Of a stretch of DNA of 64,000 nt, positions 10,695-21,164 are shown piece after piece (within the stretch, counting starts at the first letter, position 1; each line of letters begins with the position of its first letter). The stretch covers positions 76,601,001 through 76,665,000 of the forward strand of contig JAUMIR010000004.1 in the NCBI GenBank assembly GCA_030847615.1, read 5' to 3'. The stretch comes from Gambelia wislizenii (Eukaryota > Chordata > Lepidosauria > Squamata > Crotaphytidae). Under the pieces are notes generated by a model. It saw nothing but the letters and a program-made list of their open reading frames with translations, searched no databases and was not told the DNA's origin. The position numbers were made by a program, and so were the translations under genes.

Positions 10695-11037
10695 GGAGAT
10701 TTTCACACAGGGGAAATAACCCCCGGGGAGATCGGGACAGAAATGGGGCTGTTCCAGTAGCAGAGCTTCGTTTCACACACACCCTTCCTTCTCCCGATCT
10801 CCCATCATCCTCCCTCCGTGCTGCTTCCATTTCACTCCCAGTATGTTCAGCTATTTTTTACTAATGAAGAACTTTTGTTAGTAAAAAATAGTGGGAGGAA
10901 AATGGAAGCAGCATGGAGGGAGGATGACAGGAGATCGGGAGAAGGAAGGGGGCATGCGAAACAGAGCACTGCTACCGGAACAGCCCCGTTTCTCTCCTGA
11001 TCTCCCCGGGGGTTATTTCGCCCATGTGAAAATCTCC
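10695..11037. mobile_element. Foldback PIF/Harbinger-like MITE, 343 bp
   Basis: Almost the whole element is one imperfect palindrome. The left arm begins GGAGATTTTCACACAGGGG and contains AACCCCCGGGGAGATCGGGA; the right arm mirrors it and ends TGTGAAAATCTCC. The arms, about 165 bp each, meet near 10865 at TTTTTTACTAATG / GTTAGTAAAAAAT. A CTA duplication flanks it (10692-10694 and 11038-11040). No coding capacity. Termini and 3-bp duplication resemble the other GGAGATTATC elements here. Confidence 0.75.
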
Positions 11038-11159
11038 CTAGACTCAGGTGGCATCCTGTATTGAATACAGTGCATCCTTATTTCTTGGTTATGGTCTGGA
11101 AAGCCCTTTACCCCTTCATCAACAGTCCCCACTTCTAGGGAACAGAGACCTTACATTTA

Positions 11160-11243
11160 TGCCCATAAGATTTATGCCCATAGGTTCGCCATAGCATCAC
11201 CGTAAGTCAGAAATGACTTGAAGGCAAACAACAACAACAACAT
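11160..11243 (+). mobile_element. SINE/Bov-B-type 3' tail
   Basis: TTCGCCATAGCATCACCGTAAG, then AAATGACTTGAAGGC and an ACAACAACA end. This is the Bov-B-like tail found complete at 63465-63699. Only the 3' portion is recognised; upstream sequence to 11041 is too diverged to assign. Confidence 0.65.
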
Positions 11244-12775
11244 ATTTCTTTTGCCAGATGAAGAAGCCAGTGAGCATTGAAAGCCAGCATAATGTATTTG
11301 ATTCCTTTTGGTTGGAGAAAAGGAAGAAAAATATTGCCATATCTTTATCATATATTTGTGATTTATTTATTTTTTTATATTTTGCTGCATGGCCAACATG
11401 CTTACCCCTGAATATTCTCTGTAAACTCTATACATGTAATACCTACCTTTATTGCTGCTATTGTTATTGTTGTTTGGGGTGTTGTTTGTTTTGTTTTTAC
11501 ACTTAGATTAAGATGCGATCAACCTTTCTCTTGTTGAATATGTGTTGTTATCTGGATAAGGAAAAGCAATAGAAACATTTCATATCAAACAAATTACTGC
11601 ACCCTTGAATGTAAGACTCCATTAGAACTGGATATTTTGTCATTTTAAAAGAGGGAAATATATTTACAACAAATTATTTGTTCATTCTAAACTAAGCTAA
11701 ATCTAAACTATAGCCTGTTGTAAATACTAGACTCTCTATGTGGGCTTATGTATTATACCTCTTACATGTATGGCTTTTTGTACTCTGTGTGTGTATGAAT
11801 TAATCCTGATTGCTGAATTTAATGGTCCTTTGTCTTTGCTTGTGATGAGCTGCCCAAATGCCTATGGGTATATTCTATAGGCGTGCATGAATGAAATCCA
11901 ACTTTGCATGGGTGTGTGCGAACTATGTGCACATATGTGAGAGTGTAACAAATATATGCCTGTGCATATGTAAACACAGCATAAGCAAGAGACTTGCAGC
12001 TCCAGCACTTGGCATTCTCAGTGCAGTTCAGTTGCAAGGTTAAATAAATATCTGACTGCAGCTCAAGGAAATGAGTGAAAGCACAGAAAAAGAAGAAACC
12101 CAGATCTCTGGAGAGATGAACTCCATGCTTGGCCTGTTTGCATTCTCTTGGGCTGCAGCTTTCCCCACAGGCTCTACTGCCGATCTAGCTTCAACCTGCT
12201 GTTTTCAGACACCTCCTGACTTCTTTGGGAGCCAAGCGGACAGTGAATAATTCCTCTCATTCCTCCCTTGGGTTCCCTGCATTCCCTCCAGCTTACTGGC
12301 AGCTTCATGATCTTCTTTCAGTCACATCTTCCACTCTTTCTACTAGAATTCATTATAGCCAAGAGTGTTCCTTCCTTACCTGGGCATTCCTAGGCAGGGC
12401 GTAAGGAGGGAGGAAGCAAGTGATGACAAATATCTCACATTCTCTACCAATCCAGTAGGAAGTAGGTGAGTAGCAAGCTGAATGGCATCCAGGGAATGAG
12501 GCAGAGCACCAACATGAGATCTAGAGAGAGAGAGACAGCTTCAAAACACAGCAACCACCATGAGCAGCCGCAGGGAGTAGGGAAGAGTCAGAATCTTCTG
12601 TTTGGGATCACAATCTAAGCCGTCTGATGCCCAGGCATTTACTTTGTTAGTAATATACCTTTCCAGCTGGCTTCCATCTTTCATCCTGCCATGTTTGAAG
12701 AAAGAGCTGTGAGGCCTGACTATCTTAAAACCAGTTGAGCTGTTCATCCTGTGGCTCTGCTTGGTAGGCCTAATC
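11244..12775. other. No feature seen
   Basis: About 1.5 kb without recognised coding or repeat sequence. There are AT-rich stretches near 11360 and a TTGTTATTGTTG-like simple stretch near 11460-11500. Short open frames lack motifs. It may be single-copy host DNA. Confidence 0.4.
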
Positions 12776-12778
12776 TAA

Positions 12779-13372
12779 GGAGATTACCAGACAGGAACAA
12801 AAAAAAGTGTTCCTGTCCCACAATCTCCACTCCCCCGCCCTGTCCCATCACAATCACCCTCCCCACCGCACTTACCTCCTCTTCCATCTTCAGGGCAGCC
12901 CAGGAGTGAACGGAGCTCTAATGGAGCTCCATTTGCTTCCTGGAGTGAAATCCCGCCCATTCTTGCAAGAAGATGCAAGTGTGGGAAATTCAAAAGTAAA
13001 AAGAGAAATACACAAGAAAAAGTTACACCAGCACCTAAACACACTAAAAACATTACAAGTAACCTGGGGAGGGTCATAAAAAGTGTGTCACTTACCTGGA
13101 TGTTCCAATCTCACCCGGAAGTGTTCTGGCAGGGACCAGCCATTGACGCTGGGCTCTCACCAGCATAACAGGGCACCTTTTCACTTGCAAGAACATCCGT
13201 GACAGAAACGGAATGGGGGATCTATTGATGGCTTCTCCTGTCAATAAAAAGCAGCGTCAGGCAAACGGCAGCAGAACGGGTGCATTATGAGGGGGGAACA
13301 ACATCATCTAAAGCCCTTTTGCAATCTCCTGCCATTCGTGTAACACCACTTTTAACACATCTGATATTCTCC
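12779..13372 (+). mobile_element. PIF/Harbinger-like MITE, family A (copy 1)
   Basis: Left end GGAGATTACCAGACAGG and right end ACATCTGATATTCTCC are inverted, flanked by a TAA duplication (12776-12778 and 13373-13375). The interior includes an inverted pair GGAGCTCTAATGGAGCTCC and the segments CACTTACCTGGATGT, ACCCGGAAGTGTTC and AGCATAACAGGGCA. The same interior appears in the copies at 42201-43401 and 59613-60398. No transposase. Confidence 0.75.
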
Positions 13373-13390
13373 TAAATCTTTTCCTACTAC

Positions 13391-13611
13391 GGGTCTGTTT
13401 ACACTGCAGAAACAAAGCAGTTTGGTACCACTTTATCCACCATAGTTCTATCCTATGGAATCCTGGTATTTGTAGTTTGGTGAGGCACCAGAATTCTCTG
13501 ATAGAAAAGGCTAAATACCTCACAAAATTACAAACACCAGGATTCCATAGGATAGAACTGTTTTGGATACAGTGTTTCAAACTGCTGTATTTCTGCAGGG
13601 TAGACAGGCCC
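13391..13611. mobile_element. Palindromic MITE, 221 bp
   Basis: Left terminus GGGTCTGTTTACACTGCAG pairs with the reverse complement of the right end, GGGCCTGTCTACCCTGCAG. Internal arms TCCTATGGAATCCTGG and CCAGGATTCCATAGGA are also inverted. No convincing target duplication was found, so the superfamily is left open. Confidence 0.7.
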
Positions 13612-14369
13612 CATCTAGAGCTTTGAACAAGAGACCTGTCACAGCTCATGCCCTTTGGAGAAAATGCCCTTTGGAGAAAAGAAAAATTTCCTTTTCTTGG
13701 AGCAACAGCAACAATGGCAAGGCAGAGGACAGGATGGGTGTAGCAAAGATGCACACAATGACCTGTACATTCTCAAAAAATCAACTTATGTCATATTCTG
13801 AGTTGGAGAAGAACAGTTCAGGAAAATAGTGCTTGATTCATAATGTAGCTGAACATTATGAACTGGAAAAATTCATGTTCCAAGCCAAGTAAATACAAAC
13901 TTTGGCAACATCACTAGTTTATATATTTTTAGCTGTTTATGCCTCAAGTTCTTTATTAACTTGTCTTACAGTAGATTTACATTTCCTAGTGTATGCTGTC
14001 TGCTTTATGTTCCCTATTTAGAACAGACTTCCACTTTTTAAGGGAACTCTTCCCGGTTTTCAGAGCCTCCTATCCTACAATTTCACCATGCTGGCATTCT
14101 TCTATAATTGCTCATATCTTTCCTAAGGTATGTGGTACTCTCTTTTGTATGATTTTCTATATAGTGTAGTAATTTCCAAAGTTTTCACAAGGATTTTGAC
14201 TCTCCCATTTGTATCTTTCAGTTACCTTTTATCCAATCTGTTCATTATTAGAAATATAATATTTTAATGTTAACTATTGCTATGGTTGACTTTCTGGATA
14301 ATTTTCCATTCACACATAGGTTGAATTTGATAGCATGAAAGTCACTGTTTCCAAACAACATGAGATACC
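13612..14369. other. No feature seen
   Basis: AT-rich sequence with no recognised gene or repeat. The duplicated GCCCTTTGGAGAAAA near 13650-13680 is the only local structure noted. Confidence 0.4.
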
Positions 14370-14718
14370 GTATATTCCGGCGTATAAGACAACTTTTGAG
14401 CACTCAAAAGTGCCCTCCAAAATCGACAGTCGTCTTATACGCCGGATATACTTTGCTTCGCCTCCCTGCCTATCTCCTGCCTCTTCGCAAACGGAGCGAA
14501 GAGGCAGGAGATGGGGCAGGGGGGTGAAGCAAAGTGTTTTGCAGTTCATTCGCCCCCCTCCTCTGCCTTCTCCCCCTTTGGGGAGCAACGGAAGACAGTG
14601 GAGGGGGGCAAACGTTGCGGTTTGCCGCCGCCGCTCGATTGCCTCTGCAGCGGCCGAGGCAAACCGCTAGATTCGCCCTTCTCCCCCACCTTCCTTGAAG
14701 GTGGAGGAAAAAGACGAA
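14370..14718. repeat. Chain of five consecutive hairpins
   Basis: Five adjacent inverted repeats lie end to end. (1) 14370-14390 with 14432-14451, built on CCGGCGTATAAGAC, with an inner perfect palindrome ACTTTTGAGCACTCAAAAGT at 14392-14411. (2) 14451-14488 with 14496-14534, CTTTGCTTCGCC arms. (3) 14552-14576 with 14580-14609, CCCCCCTC-type arms. (4) 14617-14635 with 14649-14667, GCGGTTTGCC arms, 17 of 19 bases paired. (5) 14673-14693 with 14697-14717, CCACCTTC arms. The composition is GC-rich, unlike the flanks. It abuts the L2 element. Open frames across it on both strands are by-products of the inverted repeats. Confidence 0.75.
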
Positions 14719-14767
14719 AATGCCCCGTTTTGCTCCACGACCCCGATCCCTCCTTCTGGGCTCCCTT

Positions 14768-16185
14768 CCGAAGGGAAGGGTGTGTTCCATCTTGTTTAAA
14801 GGAAGCAGCCATTAGGCCGCTCCTGAAAAAATCTTCCCTTGACCGCCTGGACACAAACAACTATAGGCCGGTTTCTATGTTACCATTCTTGAGCAAAGTG
14901 ATCGAGAGGGCAGTTGCGCTTCAACTCCAAGTGGTCTTGGATGAAACCGATTATCTAGACCCATTTCAAACTGGTTTTAGGGTGAGATTTGGAGTTGAGA
15001 CTACCATGGTTGCCTTAACTGACGACCTGCATCTAAGCATCGACAGGGGTAGTGTGACCCTGTTGGTGCTTTTGGACATCTCAGCAGCTTTCGATACAAT
15101 AGATCATAGCATCCTCTTGGATCGCCTGAGAGGGTTAGGAATCGGAGGCACTGCGCTCCAGTGGTTCCGGTCCTTCCTCTCGGGCAGGTCCCAGAGGGTG
15201 TTGCTCGGGGACAGTTGCTCCAGCAGAAAGGAGCTTACTTGTGGTGTTCCGCAGGGTGCCATCCTGTCCCCGATGCTGTTTAACATCTATATGAAGCCGC
15301 TGGGTGAGATTATTTGGAGTTATGGGGCTGGGTGTTATCAGTGTGCTGATGACACCCAGATCTATTTCTCCTTGTCCCGATCGTCGGCCTCAAATTCTGA
15401 TGGCGTCTCTCCTCTTAATGACTGTCTTAAGGCAGTAATGGGCTGGATGAGGAAAAACAGATTGAGATTAAATCCAGACAAAACGGAGGTGCTCACGGTA
15501 GCGGCCCCAAAACCAGGAGTTGGATTGCAACCTCCAGTCCTGGACGGGGTCACGCTCTCCGTTAAGGACTGTGTTCGCAGTCTGGGGGCGCTCCTTGATT
15601 CATCGCTTCAGATGACGAGTTAGGCGAATGCGACAGTCAGGAGCGCCTGTTATCAGCTTCAGCTGATACGCCAGCTGCACCATTTCCTGGAAGTAAAGGA
15701 CCTCGAGACTGTGGTGCACGCGCTGGTAACCTCTCGTCTAGATTTCTGCAATGCGATGTACATGGGGCTGCCCTCATGCTTGGTCCAGAAACTTCAGTTG
15801 GTAAAAAATATGGCAGCCAGAGTGGTCTCGGGAACATCTTGGAGAGACCATATAACTCCAGTGTTAAGATCTCTCCACTGGCTGCCTATCAGTTTCCGGG
15901 CCCAGTATAAGGTGTTGGTTATTACCTTTAAAGCCCTAAATGGGGGTCCAACTTATCTCTGGAACCGCCTCCTCCCATAAAATCCTCCCCGCACACTCTG
16001 GTCCTCTGGGAGGAATTTGCTTCAGCCACAAAAATCTAGGCTGTCTGCAACCTCCCAGAGGGCCTTTTCAGTAATCGCCTCCAAAATGTGGAATGACCTG
16101 CCAAACGAGATCCGTCAGATAACAAGCTTGAGTAGCTTTAAAAAAGCACTAAAGACGGATCTCTTTCGGCAGGCCTTTCCTAATT
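14768..16185 (+). pseudogene. L2-like LINE, reverse transcriptase to C-terminus, 5'-truncated
   Basis: The reading begins near REGCVPSCLKEAAIRPLL and covers RT motifs NNYRPVSMLPFLSKVIER, motif A VLLDISAAFDTIDH, motif B CGVPQGAILSPMLF and motif C QCADDTQIYF, whose two catalytic Asp remain. Then LRLNPDKTEVL and SLGALLDSSLQM precede a TAG stop (about 15620) and a frameshift. Coding resumes 15711-15980 (SRLDFCNAMYMGLP, ITPVLRSLHWLPI) and, after another shift, ends FSVIASKMWNDLP ... LFRQAFPN near 16185. This order fits L2 elements of the CR1 superfamily. Endonuclease and ORF1 are missing. Confidence 0.85.
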
Positions 16186-16449
16186 AGATTCCGGCCTCAG
16201 GGGATCCTGGCTTCTTTTAGTCCGCTGGCCACTTATTGTATTTTATTGTATTTATTGTTTTTAAATGTGTTTTTAGATCAGTTGGTTTTAATTTATAATT
16301 GTTTAATATTTTTTTTATGGGGGAGGGTGGGGGTGGGGGTGTTTGGGGATTTTATCTGTATTGTATTTTAATTTTTGTAAGCCGCCCCGATTGTTTTAAC
16401 AGAGGGGCGGGGTATAAATAAATTTTTTATTATTATTATTATTATTATT
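16186..16449 (+). mobile_element. L2-like 3' UTR with (ATT)n tail
   Basis: Follows the L2 coding end; includes GCCGCCCCGATTGTTTTAAC and GGGGCGGGGTATAAATAAA before a short TTA/ATT repeat (about 16427-16449), the 3' end expected of lizard L2-like elements. Confidence 0.7.
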
Positions 16450-16551
16450 GCCCTCAGAACAGTTTTTCAGGAGACACATGGGGCTATGAGGAAAGGAGCC
16501 TCCTGCCCCACTTCCTCCAGTGTGAGTGGAATTCTAGAAAGCATAACTCTG

Positions 16552-16736
16552 TGGAACTTTCACACTACACAATTACAGCACTATCATTCCACTTTGACTG
16601 CCATGGCTGAATCCTGTGGAATCCTGAGAATTCTAAATGTCTCTCCCTAAACTGGAAGTCCTAGGATTCCATAGGATGTTGTCATGGCAATTAAAGTGGA
16701 ATCATAGCACTGTAATTGTGTAGTGTGGAAGGGCCC
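16552..16736. mobile_element. Palindromic MITE, possibly hAT-like
   Basis: Left TTTCACACTACACAATTACAG is the inverted match of right CTGTAATTGTGTAGTGTGGAA. Inner arms (CACTTTGACTGCCATGGC / GCAATTAAAGTGG) continue the palindrome. Related copies lie at 28485-28702 and 37550-37756. Target duplication not resolved. Confidence 0.65.
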
Positions 16737-16899
16737 TGGAACCAATCCAGTGATAGCTGTAATGTATTGAACAAACTGATCTTGTCTACATTACATTGTC
16801 TAACTTTATATTTAGTAGCATGGGCCAGAATGCACTAAAGCAGGTACAAATGCATAACCATCTTAGTTACATAGCTATATAGTGTTGCCCAGCCCAGCC

Positions 16900-17190
16900 T
16901 CCCAAACCTGACTTACCTGTTCCCCTTTTGATTAGAAAGCAGCTAACTGATGTTCCCACCCCACTCCCTTGGAAGATCTCTGGTGCTACAGCCAGAAACA
17001 GGGTCCCTGTTGCAATTCCCCCTCATACTGGAGATTGCTTGCACAGGGTAAGTGGGGCAGTCATTCAGTAAGTGGGCACTGTGGGACTTTCACAGTACCT
17101 GTATATCCCCTAAACTAAGGAATATATAGGGATCATAAATATGAACCAGTCACACATTTGTGACTGCTGTAGTGAATTCCAGTCATGCTC
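16900..17190 (+). repeat. Unclassified interspersed repeat (R3), diverged copy
   Basis: Shares in order CCACCCCACTCC, GATCTCTGGTG, TCCCTGTTCCAATTCC-like sequence, GAGATTGCTTGCA and ATGAACCAGTCA-like sequence with 27600-28170. Class unknown; the better copy is palindromic, suggesting a DNA element. Confidence 0.45.
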
Positions 17191-17719
17191 TATAATTTGT
17201 ACCATGTAAGCCTTCATTCTTTTTCCATTTGCATATGATCACCTGTATTATATTTGTTCTTTTTTTATGTTACCTCAAAGAATGAGTCTTAATCTCTGTG
17301 AATCCTATCTTCACCGTCAGAACACAGAATATGTCATGGAATATGTTCTGGACCATGTGCTCCTCAACATATGTTGGGTGTCCTAAGAAATTAGCTTAAA
17401 AACTGTCCTACAACCTACATGATCTTCCACTGTAGTTCAAGTAGATTCAGGACAAATGAGCTTTAGAAAGCAGTCAAATGCAACTCAATTTCACCACAGC
17501 AACTTGGTGTGGCCAGCATACTGTGTCATCAACTAAATGGGTTGTTTTATGTGGTCTTTGGTCCTTAAAACCAAGAGTGGCTTCTCTGGCTGTTCTCACT
17601 GTGTGTAGCTCTTATTTAAAACATATTTAAAAGAAGTAATTTTGTGTGCTTTAAAATAACTTCTTATCTGTTCATATGTAATGTGAAAACATTAACATTT
17701 AAAAATAATGGCCAATATA
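17191..17719. other. No feature seen
   Basis: AT-rich sequence without recognised coding or repeat ends. Confidence 0.4.
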
Positions 17720-17722
17720 CTC

Positions 17723-18051
17723 GAGATTATCGGGCACTTGAAAAAAGCCCCTAAGGAGCTTGTGAGAATAACGTCACTTTACTTTGAACAGATCCCAGTA
17801 TTGCACATGTTGTCATTCTGGCATGTTTGCTCTGTCCTCCCTCCATGCTAATGTGATGAAAAGGCATCACTTTTCATTAGCGGGAGTTTCTGCTAATGAA
17901 AAGCAGCACTTTTTTCATCACATCAGCACGAAGGAATGACGGAGCAAACACGTGAGGCGGATGATGTCGTGCGATACCGGGACCCATTCCTGATACAGTG
18001 ATGTTGTTCTCACGAGCTCCTTTGGAACTTTTTCAAGTGTCTGATAATCTC
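17723..18051. mobile_element. Palindromic PIF/Harbinger-like MITE, 329 bp
   Basis: Left GAGATTATCGGGCACTTGAA pairs with right TTCAAGTGTCTGATAATCTC; a CTC duplication flanks it (17720-17722 and 18052-18054). The arms continue through AGGAGCTTGTGAGAA / TTCTCACGAGCTCCT and GCTAATG ... CATTAGC around 17850-17905. No open frame of interest. Confidence 0.75.
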
Positions 18052-18190
18052 CTCTATCAGCTACTTAGAGAACACTGTTATCTAGATTTACTCATCTGTA
18101 ACTGTTCCATATTCACAATCACTACTTAGTTGTAATTATGACGCTATTGACACAATTGTAACTCCCCTGCCAAACCTACTTTACCAGATA

Positions 18191-19146
18191 TAGTCGTCCC
18201 TTCACATTCGTGGGGGTTAGGTTCCATGGACCCCAGCAAATGTGAAAAACCTGCGAATACTGATTGCCCCCCTCCCCCACCAAAGCGACCATGGGGCCTC
18301 CAGAGGCCCCATAGTTGCTTTCCACGGACTCCCCACTCCCTCCCAAGGCCTTCACGGAGCCTCCGGATACCCTCCCGAGGCCCCGTGGATGCCTCCCCAG
18401 CCCTCCCCCCTCCTGCCCAGGGCCTTCATGGGGCCTATGCAGACGCTCTGTAGGCCCCATGGAGGTCTCCGCAGCCCTCCCCACTCCCTCCAAGGACCTT
18501 CACGGGGCCTCGCGAGGCCCTGTGGAGGCCTCCGAAGCCCTCCTCACTCCCCCCAAGGCCTTCATGGGGCTTCGTGAGGCCCCGTGGAGGCCCCCATGGC
18601 CCTCCCCCTCCCTCCCAGGGCCTTCACAGGGCCGTGCAAGGCCCCATGGAGGCCTCCGCAACCCTCCCCACTCCTCCCAAGGCCTTCACGGGGCTGCGCA
18701 AGGCTCCGTGGAGGCCTCTGCAGCCCTCCTCACTCCCCCCAAGGCCTTCACAGGGCCGCGCAAGGCTCCGTGGAGGCCTCCGCGGCCCTCCCCCCTCCCC
18801 CCAAGGCCTTCACAGGGCCTCCGGAGGGTCTCCGAAGGCCCCGTGGAGGCCTCCCCGACCCTCCCCACTCCCTCCCATGGCCTTCATGGGGCCTCCGGAG
18901 GGTCTCTGAGGGCCCCGTGCAGGCCTCCCCGGCCCTCCCCTCTCCCCCCCAGGGCCTTCACGGGGCCTCCGGAAGGTCTCCGAAGGCCCCATGGAAGCCT
19001 CCCCGGCCCTCCCTGCTCCCTCCCAGGGCCTTCACGGGGCCTACGGAGCCCCGTGTCGTGGTTTTGGGAGGGCGGGGGGGGGGCTCCCAAAACCGCAAAT
19101 AATCAAAACCACGAATGCCGAGTTCGCGAATGTGGAGGGGCAACTG
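18191..19146 (-). mobile_element. Tigger/pogo-like nonautonomous transposon with GC-rich minisatellite interior (copy 2)
   Basis: Same family as 3784-5029 but inverted. Its left end TAGTCGTCCCTTCACATTCG matches the right end of copy 1, and its right end, reverse-complemented CAGTTGCCCCTCCACATTCG, matches the left end of copy 1. A TA duplication flanks it (18189-18190 and 19147-19148). The subterminal ATTCGTGGTTTTGATTATT and CCCTCCCAAAACC blocks are also shared. No transposase motif. Confidence 0.8.
18290..19050 (-). repeat. GC-rich minisatellite, period about 62 then 74 bp
   Basis: Tandem units containing GGCCTTCACGGGGCCT, CCCCGTGGAGGCCTCC and CCCTCCCC. Successive GGCCTTCA positions (about 18421, 18495, 18557, 18619, 18681, 18743, 18803, 18877, 18951, 19027) give mostly 62-bp steps, then about 74-bp steps in the last third, where a GGGTCTCCGAAGGCC insert lengthens the unit. 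Its unit is related to, but rearranged relative to, copy 1. The 295-residue open frame across it is repeat-derived. Confidence 0.8.
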
Positions 19147-19256
19147 TATACAATTCCTGGGGAGAAGAAGGTCCATTCTGCCAGCAATTAGAGCATGGGT
19201 GAGTGCTGTTTCTGTCAGGTTGGGTTCAGCCAGGAGATGTTACTTCATTAAATATA

Positions 19257-19489
19257 CAGTAGGACTCTCGTATCCACTGATTCATTATCCACTGATTCAA
19301 TTATCCACCTACCATAGAGTCTTCCTAGAAAATGTATCCTCTCTAGCCATTTTCTAGGTCATCCAAGGCAACTCTATTGTATTTTAAACTGGAAGTCCCA
19401 TTATTTTCAATGGTGTTTGCTATTATCCATGGTTTTTGGTATCCACACACACACAGAACAAATCCCCAGCGGATAAGGGGTTCCCACTG
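19257..19489 (+). mobile_element. Tigger-like MITE (small family), copy 1
   Basis: CAGTAGGACTCTCGTATCC at the left pairs with CAGTGGGAACCCCTTATCC (reverse complement of the right end); TA at 19255-19256 and 19490-19491. The inner block TAGAAAATG...CTCTCTAG recurs in copies at 20942, 48865, 50703 and 56903. Confidence 0.7.
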
Positions 19490-19491
19490 TA

Positions 19492-19992
19492 GAGTCAACC
19501 CTCCATATTTGCAAGGGAGATTGGTTCTAGGACCCCCCCCAAAGATACCAAAAACTGCAGATGCTCAAATCCCTTATATAAAGGGAGTTCATATAAAACT
19601 CAGATGCTGCCTAATCTCTTCCAGCCCACCTCCACACACACCCAGGGCAACTGCCATGCAAACGTGCAAACCCCAGCCTCTCCTCCCCTCCCCACCCAAC
19701 CATGACAACCAGTTCCCTCTTTCCTCTCGCTTGCTCTCTCCCCGCCCCACCTCAATGGCTCCTTTGTCCTCAGCAGAGGAGTACCGCAGAAAAGCTTCCA
19801 CCATAGTCCTCTTGCAAGGCCACCAGGCAGGGCAGGGGAGAGGTGAGATGTCCCACACTGCATTTTTTTAAAAAAAATTAATACTGTGTTTTTTGAGTTT
19901 ATTAAATATTTGATTTTTTTATTATTATTATTTTCGATCCACAGTTGGTTGAATTTGTGGAGCCAGAGCTCGTGGATCCAGAGGACCCACTG
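19492..19992 (+). mobile_element. Tigger-like MITE (second family)
   Basis: Left GAGTCAACCCTCCATATTTG and right end, reverse-complemented CAGTGGGTCCTCTGGATCC, with subterminal GGTTCTAGG and TTGGTTGAATT blocks typical of Tigger-type termini. It abuts the preceding MITE and shares the TA at 19490-19491; the other TA is 19993-19994. No transposase reading frame. Confidence 0.6.
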
Positions 19993-20028
19993 TACTTAAC
20001 TTAGTAGTTGATACAGAATACTGGCCAA

Positions 20029-20229
20029 TGTTTTTAATTGTTGTGTATTGCCACAGGGGCCCTAATGGGCTAAGAGGAGAATAAATACTTTAAATATGTA
20101 ATCAATCTATCTATCAGTTTTATATTTATGTTTTTAATTGTTGTGTATTGCCACAGGGGCCCTAATGGGCTAAGAGGAGAATAAATACTTTAAATACATA
20201 ATCAATCTATCTATCAGTTTTATATTTAT
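20029..20229 (+). repeat. 100-bp tandem duplication of a LINE-3'-end-like segment
   Basis: Two nearly identical 100-bp units, the TTGTGTATTGCCACAGGGGC segment starting at 20041 and 20141. Each ends AGAATAAATACTTTAAAT, resembling the 3' end of an L2/CR1-type LINE. Confidence 0.75.
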
Positions 20230-20941
20230 AAGGTACAGGTGACCATTACTGTTATCAAGATAATTACTGAAAAATTCTTTTATGGGCACAGATATTTTTT
20301 AAAAGATCATGCTCCTCATCAAGAGTAAGAGTTCAAAATGTATTGTTTTATCAATGGTTCAAACTATAAGCACTTGTAAATTGACCCTGTTCTTCATTTT
20401 CAGCTTGTATCTCAGCCATTTCTCAAAACTTTCATGCAGGGGATGACTTAGGGTTACCATCCTCCTTTTCCTGGAAATGTCCTCTTTTTTAGAGCTAAAA
20501 TTTCTGTCTGAGGGGGCTTCTAAAAATGTCCATGTTTTATTACAAAGTCCCCACATAAACACCTCTAAAACATGGAAGCGAGCAGCCTTATTATTATTAT
20601 CTATTTATTGCAAACCTGTGGGACAAAATGAAGGCCCATATAGAGAAAATCCTATCACTAAGGATGGCCAAGATTATAGTTTGTGAATTTAACACTATCA
20701 CTCTGCACCAATGGGACTCACTGTCAGCCTGATGAGGGTATAGAGTCGGAGGAGGAATGGCAGGGAATGGCCCTAGGGACCCTGGCACAGATTTATCTAT
20801 ACCCATGCCAGCAGGGAAGCCTGCCAACCTAGAGGATCTAGTAGAGAAAGAGCCTGGTCCAAGTGGGCTGGCATCAGTCCCAGCAGAGAGTCCTGCCAAA
20901 GGACAAAGAAGAAGAGAAGGACTTACCTCCACCATCGTATA

Positions 20942-21162
20942 CCCAGCAGTGAACTCAGAAGGTGACCATAGAGTTGTCCTGAAAGACCTAGAAAATGCCT
21001 AGAGAGGTGTTTTCTCTAGGAATTTCTAGGTCCTCCAGCACAACTCTATGGTATGATTGAGCTGGAAGTTGTTCATTTCAATAAGATTCGCTGTTATCTG
21101 CAGTTTTGCGTTTCTGTGGTAAGTCCAGAAATGCATCCCCTGAAGATACAGGGATCAGACTG
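20942..21162 (-). mobile_element. Tigger-like MITE (small family), diverged copy
   Basis: Shares the CTAGAAAATGCCTAGAGAGG block, ACTCTATGGTATGA and the ATACAGGGATCAGACTG terminus with other copies; TA follows at 21163-21164. The left terminus is weak. Confidence 0.5.
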
Positions 21163-21164
21163 TA

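Noticed and set aside
14470..14500. TTCGCAAAC..GCGAAG similarity to the non-LTR 3' stem-loop at 9147 and 53141
   Set aside because: Only about ten bases agree and the stem differs; treated as coincidence.
14310..14860. Overlapping open frames on both strands upstream of the L2 reverse transcriptase
   Set aside because: They cross the hairpin chain; the 14511-15623 frame is genuine L2 coding only from about 14768.
18315..19202. 295-codon plus-strand open frame, proline-rich
   Set aside because: It lies almost wholly in the GC-rich minisatellite; the open frame and repetitive Pro/Arg/Gly content come from the tandem unit. Parallel frames are open on both strands.
20757..21002. 81-codon proline/glutamate-rich open frame that looks protein-like
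   Set aside because: Its end runs into the Tigger-like MITE at about 20942 and no homologous protein is recognised; might be a retroelement scrap but not supported.
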